Shown here one piece after another: positions 55,314-64,000 of a DNA stretch of 64,000 nt. A program made the translations under genes and the position numbers. Every line of letters begins with the position of its first letter. Position 1 is the first letter of the stretch. The DNA lies in contig NZ_JFZG01000024.1 in the NCBI RefSeq assembly GCF_000607165.1, forward strand, positions 248,001 to 312,000. Direction: 5' to 3'. The notes below the pieces were generated by a model. That model was not told where the DNA came from and searched no databases. It saw nothing but the letters and a program-made list of their open reading frames with translations. The stretch comes from Ralstonia pickettii (GTDB lineage Bacteria > Pseudomonadota > Gammaproteobacteria > Burkholderiales > Burkholderiaceae).

Positions 55314-55856
55314 TTACCCGTTGTCTGACGGCGTATCCGCGGCCTTGGCAGCAGGATTTCCCACCTGCCCATAACGGGGATTGCGCTCACGCATCGAGTT
55401 CTTGGGCGCAACCGGCTCGCCCAGCGCATTGACCAGCGCCACGTGGATCGGCGTGCCGCTTTCGCGGTCGCGCAACAGCATGGGGCCCTCACCGTCGGGC
55501 GTGAGGTAGCGGTCGCCCCATTGCATCAGCGCGACGATGGCGGGCAGCAGGTCGACGCCCGCCCGCGTGAGCCGGTAGGCATCGCGCACGCGGTCGCCCG
55601 GTTCCTGATACGGCACGCGGCGCAGGATGCCGTACGTCACCAGCGCCTTGAGCCGCGACGACAGGATCGCCGACGAGCACCCCGTGCGGCGCAAAAACTC
55701 ATCAAACCGGGTCACGCCCGAGAACGCTTCGCGCAGCACGAGCAACGTCCATTTCTCGCCGACGATCGACACGGCGGCCGCGATGGAGCAGGGCTCTTCC
55801 ATCGACGTCACAAGCTCCGACGCCGCTGGGACGGGGAAGGGTTCCGGAATTCTCAT
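55314..55856 (-). CDS. HxlR-family transcriptional regulator
   Basis: 180 aa; the HxlR motif CSIAAAVSIVGEKWTLLVLR (about residue 28) and winged helix (ILSSRLKALVTYGILRRVPY). Divergent from a GNAT gene with an inverted repeat between them that is likely its operator. HxlR proteins often sense redox or electrophiles. Confidence 0.9.
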   Translation of the reverse strand: MRIPEPFPVPAASELVTSMEEPCSIAAAVSIVGEKWTLLVLREAFSGVTRFDEFLRRTGCSSAILSSRLKALVTYGILRRVPYQEPGDRVRDAYRLTRAGVDLLPAIVALMQWGDRYLTPDGEGPMLLRDRESGTPIHVALVNALGEPVAPKNSMRERNPRYGQVGNPAAKAADTPSDNG

Positions 55857-55875
55857 GGCAAAAGCATAGTCAATT

Positions 55876-55934
55876 CTGACTTTACTTGCAAAAGTCAGGG
55901 TTTCTGCTAATCTAGCTTCAAATTAGAAAGTCAG
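55876..55934. promoter_or_regulatory. probable HxlR operator
   Basis: CTGACTTT (55876-55883) and AAAGTCAG (55891-55898) form an inverted repeat with a 7-base spacer; a third AAAGTCAG half-site is at 55927-55934. The site lies between the divergent HxlR and GNAT genes. Confidence 0.65.
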
Positions 55935-55990
55935 GCGGTGATCCCGTGCTGGCGGTCAATAACAACGATCCATCGCGTGAGGAGATCCCC

Positions 55991-56569
55991 ATGCTTTACA
56001 CCATCCACCGTTACCCCGCCGAATGGATCGACCGCTGGACCATGCACGACGGCTCCATCGCCACCGTGCGCCCGATTCTGCCGCAAGACGCGCCCCTTGA
56101 GGCCGCTCTGGTCGAAGGGCTGTCGTCCGAGTCGCGTTATGCGCGGTTCCTGGTGGGCGGGGGCCGGCTGACCGACGAGATGCTTGCCGCCTATACGCAA
56201 ATCGATTACGTGAACCACATGGCGCTGGTCGTGAGCGTGGCGCGCCCCGACGGCACCGGCGAAGACCTGATCGCCGATGGCCGCTTCGTCGTGGAAGACG
56301 GTGTGGCCGAATTTGCAATGCTTGTGGCCGATGCGTGGCAGGGCAAGGGCGTCGGGCGGCGTTTGTTCGCCACGCTGGTCCGTGCGGCCCGGGTGTCCGG
56401 CGCGCGGGAGGTCTTCGGTGAGGTGCTGTCCATCAACCGCCGCATGATCAGCCTGGCGCGTGATGCGGGTTTCCGCGTTGCCAATGTGCCGGGCGATGCC
56501 ACCGTCTGCACTGTGCGCCTGCCGCTGGCCGATGTTGAAGCGGTCATGACGCCGTTCGTTTTCGCCTGA
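55991..56569 (+). CDS. GNAT-family acetyltransferase
   Basis: 192 aa from ATG 55991 (GGAG eight bases upstream). The acetyl-CoA motif A is VADAWQGKGVGRRLFATLVR (about residues 110-130). Similar to Pat-like or stress GNATs; substrate unknown. Probably regulated by the divergent HxlR protein. Confidence 0.85.
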   Translation: MLYTIHRYPAEWIDRWTMHDGSIATVRPILPQDAPLEAALVEGLSSESRYARFLVGGGRLTDEMLAAYTQIDYVNHMALVVSVARPDGTGEDLIADGRFVVEDGVAEFAMLVADAWQGKGVGRRLFATLVRAARVSGAREVFGEVLSINRRMISLARDAGFRVANVPGDATVCTVRLPLADVEAVMTPFVFA

Positions 56570-56630
56570 ATCGTCCGAGTTTTGCGTGTCTGCACCCCAT
56601 GCAGGCGCGCCTACCGTGTGTCTCTTTCGC

Positions 56631-56653
56631 CGCCGTTGAGCGGCGTTTTTTTT
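56631..56653 (+). terminator. terminator after the GNAT gene
   Basis: CGCCG-TTGAG-CGGCG followed by eight T. Confidence 0.8.
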
Positions 56654-56813
56654 GGTCAATCAATCGATATTAATGGTGCTCAGTGCAAAAAATCATCGCT
56701 TTTGTGGATGAATGGATACGCATAGACTCATCCGCGTGGCCTGGTGCGTGGGTGCCCCCCACCTGCGTGCCGGTGCCGCCTTGTTCAATCACTGCCGCCT
56801 TTGCCCCCACACC

Positions 56814-57248
56814 ATGAGCGACGTCACACCCGTGCTTGCCCCGTTTCACCTGGCTTTTCCTGTACACGACATTGCCGCGGCGCGCGCCTTCTATGGCGAC
56901 ATCCTCGGTTGCCCGGAGGGGCGCAGTTCGCCGGACTGGGTGGATTTCAATTTCTACGGCCATCAGATCGTCGCCCATCTGGCGCCGGACGAAATCGGCC
57001 ATCGCAAGACCAGCGCCGTCGACGGCGACAACGTGCCCGTGCGCCATTTCGGCGTAGTGCTGTCGATGCCCGAATGGGAAGCTGCCGCCGACAAGCTGCG
57101 TGCCGCCGGCATCGAGTTCATCATCGAGCCGCACATCCGCTTCAAAGGTGAAGTGGGCGAGCAGGCCACGATGTTCTTTCTCGATCCGTCGGGCAACGCG
57201 ATGGAGATAAAGGCGTTTGCCAACATGGCGTCGCTGTTTGCCAAGTGA
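56814..57248 (+). CDS. VOC-family (glyoxalase-like) protein
   Basis: 144 aa from ATG 56814. N-terminal [20 protein letters not shown] and C-terminal [16 protein letters not shown] are typical of the glyoxalase/dioxygenase fold, with metal ligands at His, His and Glu. Function unknown. Confidence 0.85.
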   Translation: MSDVTPVLAPFHLAFPVHDIAAARAFYGDILGCPEGRSSPDWVDFNFYGHQIVAHLAPDEIGHRKTSAVDGDNVPVRHFGVVLSMPEWEAAADKLRAAGIEFIIEPHIRFKGEVGEQATMFFLDPSGNAMEIKAFANMASLFAK

Positions 57249-57298
57249 GCCGGCGCGGCGCGCGTATCCTTGCGCTTCTCCATTGACGCGCGCGCTCC

Positions 57299-58177
57299 AT
57301 GCTTCGAGAACTCAAGACCTTCATCGCCGTTGCCCGGCACGGCACCTTTGCGGGCGCGGGCGATCGCATCGGCCTGACGCAGTCGGCGGTGAGCGCGCAG
57401 ATCCAACGTCTGGAGGCCTCGCTCGGCTTCCCGCTCTTCGATCGCACGGGCCGCTCGGCAACGCTCAACGCCGCGGGGCGCGATGCGCTGGCGCTGGCCG
57501 AGCACATCGTCACGCTGTACGACCGTCTCGGTGACCAGGCCGGCGGCAACGAGCAGCGCGGCCTTGTGCGTATCGGGGCGATTGCTTCGGTGCAGACGTC
57601 GTTCCTGGTGGATGCGCTGGTGCAATTTCGCAGCGAATTCCCGCATTGCCGCGCACGCATCCTGCCGGGTGTCTCACTTGACCTGCTCGGCCTCGTAGAT
57701 GCCGGCGAGATCGACCTAGCCGTGCTGATCCGCCCTCCGTTTGCGGTACCGGCCGATCTGGAATGGCGCACGCTGGTGGCCGAGCCGTTCGTGCTGCTGG
57801 TGCCCGCCAGCATGCCCGGCGACGACTGGCGCGCGCTACTCACGCGTGAACCGTTCATCCGCTACGACCGCCGCTCGTTCGGCGGCCGTCGCGTCGATCA
57901 GTTCCTGCGCGACCAGCGCATCACCACGCGCGACGTGATCGAACTCGACGAGCTGCAAGGCATGACGCAGCTCGTCGCGCGCGGGCAAGGCGTCGCACTT
58001 GCCCCGCAGACCGCCGCGCAAGCCACCTGGCCGTCCGGCACACGTGCCATCAGCCTGGGCGACGACACGTTCTACCGCGAGATCGGTTTAATCGAACGCC
58101 CCCGCCACAGCCGCCAGCCCATTGCGGGGCGGCTTGCCGATTGCATTGGCGAAGCCGCGCGAGCCGATCGCACCTGA
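57299..58177 (+). CDS. LysR-family transcriptional regulator
   Basis: 292 aa with the LysR HTH at the N-terminus (TFAGAGDRIGLTQSAVSAQI, QRLEASLGFPLFDRTGRSAT) and a C-terminal ligand-binding domain. Target genes unknown; the orphan modA gene lies 108 bases downstream. Confidence 0.92.
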   Translation: MLRELKTFIAVARHGTFAGAGDRIGLTQSAVSAQIQRLEASLGFPLFDRTGRSATLNAAGRDALALAEHIVTLYDRLGDQAGGNEQRGLVRIGAIASVQTSFLVDALVQFRSEFPHCRARILPGVSLDLLGLVDAGEIDLAVLIRPPFAVPADLEWRTLVAEPFVLLVPASMPGDDWRALLTREPFIRYDRRSFGGRRVDQFLRDQRITTRDVIELDELQGMTQLVARGQGVALAPQTAAQATWPSGTRAISLGDDTFYREIGLIERPRHSRQPIAGRLADCIGEAARADRT

Positions 58178-58285
58178 AGCCGCATGACCAGAGCGTGATA
58201 TCCGGCATTCAGGTAGCGCATTGACCGAGCGTTATATCGACTCGTATATTACGGCCGGTCATCCATCCACTTTCCCGGGTTCTTC

Positions 58286-59059
58286 ATGCAACGCTTCTTG
58301 CTGCGCGCGCACGTGCGCGCCATTGGTCTGGTCGCTGCGCTGGCGCTGGGTTTGGCCGCGCCCGTTCATGCGGCGGACCTGGTTGTTTCAGCGGCCGCCA
58401 GTCTGACCAACGCCTTCAAGACGATCGCGCAGCAGTACGAAGTGCTGCATCCGGACACCAAGGTCGTGCTTAACTTTGGCGCGTCGGACGTGCTGATGCA
58501 GCAGATCGTGAAGGGCGCCCCCGCAGACGTGTTTGCCTCCGCCGATCAGGAGGCGATGAACAAGGCCGTGGCCGAGAAAGTCATCAAGGCCGAGACGCGC
58601 CACGACTTTGTCGCCAACCAGCTCGTGCTGATCGTGCCCGCCACGGGCACGGTGCCCGTGCATGCGCTGGCCGATCTCACGAGGCCCGAAGTGAAACGTG
58701 TGGCGATCGGCAATCCGGCGTCGGTGCCGGTGGGCCGCTATGCCAAGCGTGCGCTGGAAGCGGCCAAACTGTGGGAGCCGGTGGAGGCCAAGGCCGTGCT
58801 GGCGCAGAACGTGCGGCAGGCGCTGGACTATGTGTCGCGAGGCGAGGTTGAGGCCGGCCTGGTGTTTTCCACCGATGCCGCCATCGCCGCTGACAAGGTG
58901 AAGGTTGCGAGCCCCGTGCCGCTGAATGTACCGCTCACGTACCCGATCGCCGTGACCTCGGGCACGAAGCAGCCGCAACCGGCGGCCGACTTCGTGGCGT
59001 ATGTGCTGTCGCCCGCCGGCCAGGCGGTGCTGGCCAAGTACGGTTTCCTGAAACCTTGA
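58286..59059 (+). CDS. modA: molybdate-binding protein ModA-like
   Basis: 257 aa, signal peptide to about residue 30 (APVHAADL). ModA signatures: VVSAAASLTNAFKTIAQQYE, LNFGASDVLMQQIVKGAPAD, and GNPASVPVGRYAKRALE. It binds molybdate/tungstate in the periplasm. No modB or modC is found nearby; the next gene is a convergent MFS transporter, so the partner ABC subunits must be elsewhere. Confidence 0.88.
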   Translation: MQRFLLRAHVRAIGLVAALALGLAAPVHAADLVVSAAASLTNAFKTIAQQYEVLHPDTKVVLNFGASDVLMQQIVKGAPADVFASADQEAMNKAVAEKVIKAETRHDFVANQLVLIVPATGTVPVHALADLTRPEVKRVAIGNPASVPVGRYAKRALEAAKLWEPVEAKAVLAQNVRQALDYVSRGEVEAGLVFSTDAAIAADKVKVASPVPLNVPLTYPIAVTSGTKQPQPAADFVAYVLSPAGQAVLAKYGFLKP

Positions 59060-60403
59060 TTACGCGGTAGCTGGCTGGCCCGCGCGCTCGGCATCCTGCT
59101 TGGGCGTGCGGTGAATGCGCAGCACCAGGAAGGCGCCCGCCACGCACAGCCCGCCCGAAATCATGGAAGCGAGCGTGTAGTTGCCCAGCGAAGCGCGCAT
59201 CATGCCCGCACCCAGCGTGGCGAATGCCGCGCCCAACTGATGCCCCGCGACGATCCAGCCGAACACGATGGGCGCCGCGGCCTTGCCGAACACGTCGTTG
59301 GTCAGGCGCACGGTGGGCGGCACGGTGGCAATCCAATCCAGACCGTAGAAGATTGCGAACACCGGCAGGCCGAAGAACTCGAAGCCGAACGCATACGGCA
59401 GGTAGATCAGCGACAGGCCGCGCAGGCCGTAGTACCAGAACAGCAGCACGCGGCTGTTGTAGCGGTCGGACAGCCAGCCCGACAGCGTGGTGCCCACCAG
59501 ATCGAAAATCCCCATCGCCGCGAGCAGGCTCGCGCCCTTCACTTCAGAGAACCCGTGGTCTGCGCACATGGCGATGAAGTGCGTGCCGATGTAGCCGTTG
59601 GTGCTCGCACCGCAGATGAAGAAGCTGGCAAACAGCAGCCAGAAATCGCGCTTGCGGGCCGCCTGCACGAGCGTCTGCATGGCCAGGGTGATCGGGTTGG
59701 CGCGCGGGCCTGGATCGACTTCCGGCGCATCGGAGGGTTCGCCATAGGTGCGCAGACCGACGCTCTTGGGCGATTCCGGCAGCAGCATCCACACGACCGG
59801 CAACAGCAACGCCAGCGCGCCGGCCACGATCAGCACCACCGGGCGCCAGCCGTAGCTCTCGACCACTGCGGCCATCATCGGCAGGAACACAAGCTGCCCC
59901 GTGGCCGAGCTGGCCGTCAGGATGCCCATGGCCAGCCCGCGATGCGAAGTGAACCAGCGATTGACCACCGTCGCGCCCAGCGTGATGGCCGCCACGCCCG
60001 TGCCGCCGCCTACCATCACGCCCCACAGCAGCACCATCTGCCACGGCTCGTGCATCATCGCCGAGAGTGCCGTGCCGGAAATCAGCACCGCCAGCGCGCC
60101 GAGCACCGTCGGGCGGATGCCGAAATACTGCATCGACGCCGCTGCAAACGGCCCCGTCAGCCCATACAGGGCAATACCGATCGAGATGGCCAGCGAGATC
60201 GTGCTGCGGCTCCAGCCGAATTCGTGCTCGAGCGGCAGCATCATCACGCTGGGCGTGGCGCGCGTGCCAGCCGCGCATAGCAGGATCAGGAACACCACCG
60301 CCAGCGCAAGCCAGCTGTAGTGAAAACGGGGGGCGATGAGGCGGGCAAGTCGCTGCATGGGCTGTCCGATTCTTTCGATTCTTGATTCTTGTTGGGGCGA
60401 CAA
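59060..60403 (-). CDS. MFS transporter (monocarboxylate/oxalate-type)
   Basis: 447 aa (or 432 from ATG 60358). Twelve membrane helices with the pattern of OFA/MCT transporters (FGWSRSTISLAISIGIALYG; GWLSDRYNSRVLLFWYYGL). It ends one base from modA. Divergent from a TetR gene with two operator palindromes between them, so probably repressed by that TetR protein. Confidence 0.85.
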   Translation of the reverse strand: MSPQQESRIERIGQPMQRLARLIAPRFHYSWLALAVVFLILLCAAGTRATPSVMMLPLEHEFGWSRSTISLAISIGIALYGLTGPFAAASMQYFGIRPTVLGALAVLISGTALSAMMHEPWQMVLLWGVMVGGGTGVAAITLGATVVNRWFTSHRGLAMGILTASSATGQLVFLPMMAAVVESYGWRPVVLIVAGALALLLPVVWMLLPESPKSVGLRTYGEPSDAPEVDPGPRANPITLAMQTLVQAARKRDFWLLFASFFICGASTNGYIGTHFIAMCADHGFSEVKGASLLAAMGIFDLVGTTLSGWLSDRYNSRVLLFWYYGLRGLSLIYLPYAFGFEFFGLPVFAIFYGLDWIATVPPTVRLTNDVFGKAAAPIVFGWIVAGHQLGAAFATLGAGMMRASLGNYTLASMISGGLCVAGAFLVLRIHRTPKQDAERAGQPATA

Positions 60404-60413
60404 TATCGCATTC

Positions 60414-60463
60414 GTTACCGGTCGGTAACAACGTGGTTGCGATAGTAGGTACCGGTCGGTAAC
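60414..60463. promoter_or_regulatory. two TetR operators
   Basis: GTTACCG-GT-CGGTAAC at 60414-60429 is a perfect 7-2-7 palindrome; a near copy (GGTACCG-GT-CGGTAAC) is at 60448-60463, 34 bp away. Both lie between the divergent MFS and TetR genes. Confidence 0.82.
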
Positions 60464-60536
60464 ATGTCAAGCAGCATTCGAATGACACCGGCGTGGCTGG
60501 GGGTTTGTGCCCAACCGCGCTTGCAGGAGCACCACC

Positions 60537-61199
60537 ATGGCCACCCTCAATCGTCGCGGACCTCGCGCGCTTTCCACCACCGTTGAGCAACCCAAGCCGA
60601 CGCCGCGTCGCATCAGCGGCGAGGACGCTCACGCCAGCCTGCTCGAAGCGGCTCGTCAACTGTTTTACTACGAAGGCGTGCGGGCCGTGGGCGTCGAGGC
60701 CGTGGTGGAGAAGGCCGGCGTCAACAAGATGAGCCTGTACCGCCAGTTCAAGTCGAAGGACGATCTCGTCATCGCTTACCTGGAGCGCAGCGATGAGAGC
60801 TTCTGGGGCTACTTCAACACGAGCGTGGCCAAGCACCCGGACGATGCGCGCGCGCAATTGCTGCAGTTCTTCATCGATGTCTCCGAGCGCGCTTCGCGCC
60901 CCGGCTACCGGGGCTGCCCGTTTGTGAATGTGGCGGCGGAGTTTCCGGACATGACGCATCCGGCGCGGCAGTTTGTCCAGCGCAACAAGGCGCTGCTGCT
61001 CACCCGCCTGCGTGACCGCGCCCGAGCCGCCGGTGCGAGCGATCCCGATGCGCTGGCCGACGACCTGGCCTTCCTGATCGAAGGCGCCTACACCGCCAGC
61101 CAGACCTTCGGCACCGATGCGCCGCGCCTCATCAAGAGCCTGCCGCGCACGGCACGCGTGTTGCTCGATGCGGCTATCCCCGCGCGCAAACCGGACTGA
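60537..61199 (+). CDS. TetR-family repressor
   Basis: 220 aa from ATG 60537 with AGGAG upstream. The HTH is ARQLFYYEGVRAVGVEAVVE then AGVNKMSLYRQFKSKDDLVI. The C-terminal domain has GYRGCPFVNVAAEFPD, as in AcnR/YcdC-like members. Probable regulator of itself and the divergent MFS gene. Confidence 0.9.
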   Translation: MATLNRRGPRALSTTVEQPKPTPRRISGEDAHASLLEAARQLFYYEGVRAVGVEAVVEKAGVNKMSLYRQFKSKDDLVIAYLERSDESFWGYFNTSVAKHPDDARAQLLQFFIDVSERASRPGYRGCPFVNVAAEFPDMTHPARQFVQRNKALLLTRLRDRARAAGASDPDALADDLAFLIEGAYTASQTFGTDAPRLIKSLPRTARVLLDAAIPARKPD

Positions 61200-61292
61200 T
61201 GTTGTAGCGCACTCACGCACACGAGAGATGGGCGCGCGGGTGTCGTGCGATGCCGCTACACTCGCTGGCATTGTTGCTTCGGCCGCACCTTG

Positions 61293-62255
61293 ATGACGCC
61301 CAACCAAGCCCCGCTGTCTCCCGTTCGTACGACACCCGCTACGGCGCTCACGTTGCCGGCTGCGCTGTCGCAGGCGCAACGCGCGCTCGATCGCATCGTG
61401 CTCGGCAAGCCGCTGCAGATTCGCCTGGCGCTGGCGTGTCTGATCGCACGCGGGCACCTGCTGCTGGAAGACCTTCCGGGCGTGGGCAAGACCACGCTGG
61501 CGCATGCGCTGGCCCGCACACTCGGGCTGCAATACCAGCGCGTGCAGTTCACGAGCGATTTGCTGCCCACCGACCTGATCGGCGTATCGATCTACGTGAA
61601 AGAGAAGGGCGCATTCGAATTCCACCCCGGGCCGCTGTTCGCGCAGGTGGTGCTGGCCGACGAAATCAACCGCGCTACGCCCAAGGCGCAGAGCGCGCTG
61701 CTCGAAGCCATGGCCGAAGGGCAGGTCACGCATGACGGGGCGACGTATCCGCTGCCCGAGCCGTTCTTCGTGATTGCCACGCAGAACCCGCTGAACCAGA
61801 TCGGCACGCATCCGCTGCCGGAATCGCAGTTGGATCGCTTTACGATGCGGCTGTCGCTGGGTTATCCCGATCAAGGTTCGGAACGTGCGTTGTACCTTGG
61901 GGGTGGTGCGCCGCAAGACATTGAAGCGGTGCTGACCGCCGCGCAGGTCATCGCCTTGCAGACGACCGCCGATGCCGTACACGTGGCGCCGGCGTTGGTC
62001 GACTACGTGCTCGCGCTGGTGAACGCCACGCGCACCGACGCACAGGTGCAGATGGGTCTGTCGCCGCGCGCCGGGCTGGCGTTGCTGGCGGCGGCGCGTG
62101 CCTGGGCGCTGATCGATGACCGCGACGCCGTGCTGCCCGAAGACGTGCAAGCCGTATTCAAGGCCGTGGCGGCGCACCGGTTGTTGCCCACGGGCGGCAC
62201 GCTGTCGGCCACCGCGCTGGCGCAGCGGCTGCTCGACACGGTCGCTATTCCCTAA
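61293..62255 (+). CDS. MoxR-type AAA+ ATPase
   Basis: 320 aa from ATG 61293. Walker A LLLEDLPGVGKTTLAHALAR (about 60), Walker B VVLADEINRATPKAQSALLE and sensor IATQNPLNQIGTHPLPESQ. MoxR ATPases act as chaperones for VWA or DUF58 partners; here they are followed by DUF58 and TgpA genes, a common three-gene set. Confidence 0.93.
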   Translation: MTPNQAPLSPVRTTPATALTLPAALSQAQRALDRIVLGKPLQIRLALACLIARGHLLLEDLPGVGKTTLAHALARTLGLQYQRVQFTSDLLPTDLIGVSIYVKEKGAFEFHPGPLFAQVVLADEINRATPKAQSALLEAMAEGQVTHDGATYPLPEPFFVIATQNPLNQIGTHPLPESQLDRFTMRLSLGYPDQGSERALYLGGGAPQDIEAVLTAAQVIALQTTADAVHVAPALVDYVLALVNATRTDAQVQMGLSPRAGLALLAAARAWALIDDRDAVLPEDVQAVFKAVAAHRLLPTGGTLSATALAQRLLDTVAIP

Positions 62256-62267
62256 GTAAGCGGCGTC

Positions 62268-63344
62268 ATGGCGCGGTTCACGTCTCTGCTGTTGGCGCCG
62301 CTGCGTGTGCTCGGTGCGGGCCTGGCGATGCTGCCCGGCGTGCGCTTTGCGCGCTCGCGTGTGCAACGCTTTCTGCAACGGCCGCGCAAGCCGCGCGAAG
62401 GCCGCATCCGCCTGGACCGCAATCACGTCTACATCCTGCCCACTGCGGCCGGCGGCGGCTTTGCGTTGCTGCTGGTCGTGATGCTGCTCACCTCGCTCAA
62501 CTACAACGTGAGCCTCGGTTTTCTGCTGACCTTCGTGCTGGCCGGCGTGGCAGCGTCCGCCATGTGGCAGACACATCGCAACCTCGTTGATCTGGAAGTG
62601 CGCGGCGCGGCGGGCGATGCCGTGTTTGCCGGGCATGCGTTGAATGTTGGCGTGGCATTGGCCAATGTCACGCCATGGGCGCGTGTGGGTGTGGATGTGA
62701 GCGCCGCGCAAGCCGCCGCGGTGGAAACATCGCTCGACGCGCAAGACGCCATCGTGGCCGCGTTGTCTTTCGCCGATCAGCCGCGCGGTTGGTTCAAGTT
62801 GCCGCGCCTGACGGTGTCGACGCGTTTTCCGCTCGGCCTGTTTCGCGCGTGGAGCTATGCCGATGCGCCGCTCACGCTGTTGGTCTATCCCGCACCGGAA
62901 CCCTCCGCGCCGCCGCTGCCCGCCAGCTTTGCGCCCGACCCTGGCGACGAAGACGACACGCGCGCCGCCCGCACCCATGTCGAAGAAGCCGCAGACCAAT
63001 TGCGCACGTACCGCCCCGGCGACGCACTGCGCAGCATTGCCTGGAAGCACAGCGCGCGGCTCGACACGTGGATGAGCCGCACCGGCCAGCAAGTCCGCCA
63101 CGCGCAATGCGTGCTCGCGTGGGAAGCGCTGCCGCCCTCGATGAACGTGGAACAACGCCTGTCGCGCCTGTGCGCGTGGGTGCTGGCCGCCGAGCACGCC
63201 CCCGCCGGCGATGAACCCGAATACACGCTGAGCCTGCCGGGCACTGTCATTGGCCCGGCGCGAGGTGTTGCGCATCGGGACGCATGTCTGCGTGCGTTGG
63301 CGTTGTGGGGTAAGCCTGCGATGCCGGAAGAGGGGCCGGCATGA
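62268..63344 (+). CDS. DUF58-domain membrane protein
   Basis: 358 aa. Two membrane helices (about residues 65-105, LLLVVMLLTSLNYNVSLGFL) and the DUF58 motif YRPGDALRSIAWKHSARLDT. Works with MoxR in many bacteria. Ends in ATGA overlapping a tiny 37-codon ORF (63341-63454) that itself overlaps the next gene's start. Confidence 0.88.
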   Translation: MARFTSLLLAPLRVLGAGLAMLPGVRFARSRVQRFLQRPRKPREGRIRLDRNHVYILPTAAGGGFALLLVVMLLTSLNYNVSLGFLLTFVLAGVAASAMWQTHRNLVDLEVRGAAGDAVFAGHALNVGVALANVTPWARVGVDVSAAQAAAVETSLDAQDAIVAALSFADQPRGWFKLPRLTVSTRFPLGLFRAWSYADAPLTLLVYPAPEPSAPPLPASFAPDPGDEDDTRAARTHVEEAADQLRTYRPGDALRSIAWKHSARLDTWMSRTGQQVRHAQCVLAWEALPPSMNVEQRLSRLCAWVLAAEHAPAGDEPEYTLSLPGTVIGPARGVAHRDACLRALALWGKPAMPEEGPA

Positions 63345-63450
63345 GCAGTAAGCAGGGGCCCCGCGCAGCGGGGATGCGCACGGCCGCGAATGCCGCCGGC
63401 CACCGACACCACTCGGCTCGGACGATCGACATGCGCGGGGAGGTGGCCAC

Positions 63451-64000
63451 ATGACCACTGCCATCATCGGCACCGAAGCGGCCGCCTTCGGTTCGGCCCG
63501 CGCGCTGACCCATCGCGAGCACGGCTGGCTGATCGCGCAGCTTGCTGTCGTGCTTGTGCCGCTGCTGCGTGCGCTGCCGCTGGTGACCTGCGCCGTGTTC
63601 GGCGTGCTGCTGCTCTGGCGCGCGCTGCTGTGGGTGCGGGGCGCGCCGTTGCCGGGCAAGTGGTTGTTGGGGCTGACGGGCGTGGCCACCCTTGTCGTGA
63701 CGCTGGCACTCGCCATGCGCACCGGCGGAAACATTGGGCGGGACTTGTCGGTGGCGCTGCTTGGCGCGTTTCTCGTGCTCAAGCTGATGGAATCGCACAC
63801 CGTGCGCAACGGCGTGCTCGTCACGCAGTTGTGCTGTTTCCTGCTGCTCTCGCAGGGGCTGTTCGACCAGCCGCCCTGGCTGGCCGCCACCATGCTGGCG
63901 ACCGTGGCGCTGCTGTTGCGCAATTGGCTGTTGCTGCTGCATCCGCAGGCGCGTACGCGCGTATCCCCCGCGCGTGTGCTGGCGCGTTTGGTGCTCATGG
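63451..64000 (+). CDS. TgpA-type transglutaminase membrane protein, 3' end outside window
   Basis: 183 codons visible from ATG 63451. Several hydrophobic helices (LIAQLAVVLVPLLRALPLVT, GLTGVATLVVTLALAM) and SLVRNG-like MESHTVRNGVLVTQLCCF match the N-terminal membrane part of TgpA/DUF3488 proteins, which carry a periplasmic transglutaminase-like domain further on. Third gene of the MoxR-DUF58 set. Confidence 0.82.
   Translation, partial: MTTAIIGTEAAAFGSARALTHREHGWLIAQLAVVLVPLLRALPLVTCAVFGVLLLWRALLWVRGAPLPGKWLLGLTGVATLVVTLALAMRTGGNIGRDLSVALLGAFLVLKLMESHTVRNGVLVTQLCCFLLLSQGLFDQPPWLAATMLATVALLLRNWLLLLHPQARTRVSPARVLARLVLM

Noticed and set aside
59544-63998. 1484-codon open frame on the minus strand across MFS, TetR, MoxR, DUF58 and TgpA genes
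   Set aside because: It is antisense to five well-supported genes, is rich in Arg/Gln/His as expected of a GC-rich shadow frame, and has no family content.

Overview
The window is GC-rich (roughly two-thirds G+C) beta-proteobacterial DNA that carries the complete Hrp type III secretion (T3SS) locus of a Ralstonia of the solanacearum type. Recognisable are the AraC regulator HrpB, the HrpB1/B2/B4/B5/B7-family operon (hrpK-hrpJ-hrcJ-hrpH-hrpF-hrcN-hrpD-hrcT), the hrcU-to-hrpW operon, the hrpY pilin, popABC, and the Prh/HrpG signalling genes. This is group-2 (Ralstonia/Xanthomonas) Hrp organisation. PopB (400 aa) and PopA (421 aa) are longer than the forms I remember from strain GMI1000, so the strain may lie outside the best-studied lineages. 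No tRNA, rRNA, CRISPR array or insertion sequence was seen.

Layout. 1-8.4 kb: the C-terminal part of an AWR-family effector cut by the window edge, an AT-richer gap, two secreted lipoproteins (one glycosidase-like, one NHL propeller), a FimV-like LysM protein and a Hpa2-type lytic transglycosylase. 8.8-23.3 kb: effector and signalling block, with an LRR effector, a 1568-aa RipAN-like effector with its chaperone gene, prhI-prhR-prhJ, hrpG, a 1240-aa AWR effector and a second chaperone gene. 23.4-42.2 kb: the secretion apparatus, two divergent operons read from 32.7-33.0 kb, then hrpB and hrcC. 42.2-51.3 kb: popC, popB, popA, prhA and a SET-domain gene. 51.4-64 kb: ordinary accessory metabolism (two MFS transporters, GntR, HxlR, GNAT, VOC, LysR, an orphan ModA, an MFS/TetR pair and a MoxR-DUF58-TgpA cluster).

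How it works together. The known cascade is PrhA (outer-membrane plant-contact receptor) to PrhR (anti-sigma) to PrhI (ECF sigma) to PrhJ (LuxR) to HrpG (OmpR) to HrpB (AraC). HrpB switches on genes preceded by the hrpII box, TTCG-N16-TTCG. Reading by eye I found eleven exact hrpII boxes in sensible intergenic positions, ten of them with a YANNNT -10-like hexamer 31-33 bases downstream. They assign HrpB control to both apparatus operons, the pilin unit, popABC, the lytic transglycosylase, the LRR effector, both large effectors, both chaperones, and a SET-domain protein next to prhA.

Most interesting points: the SET-domain gene with an exact hrpII promoter (candidate chromatin- or protein-methylating effector); two chaperone/effector pairs in which each gene has its own hrpII box; hairpins placed after hrpY, popA and popB that look like attenuators setting stoichiometry; an 11-bp-spaced direct repeat upstream of hrpB that fits an OmpR-family (HrpG) site; and a 9-bp tandem repeat coding an (H-T/A-E)n tract in the RipAN-like effector.
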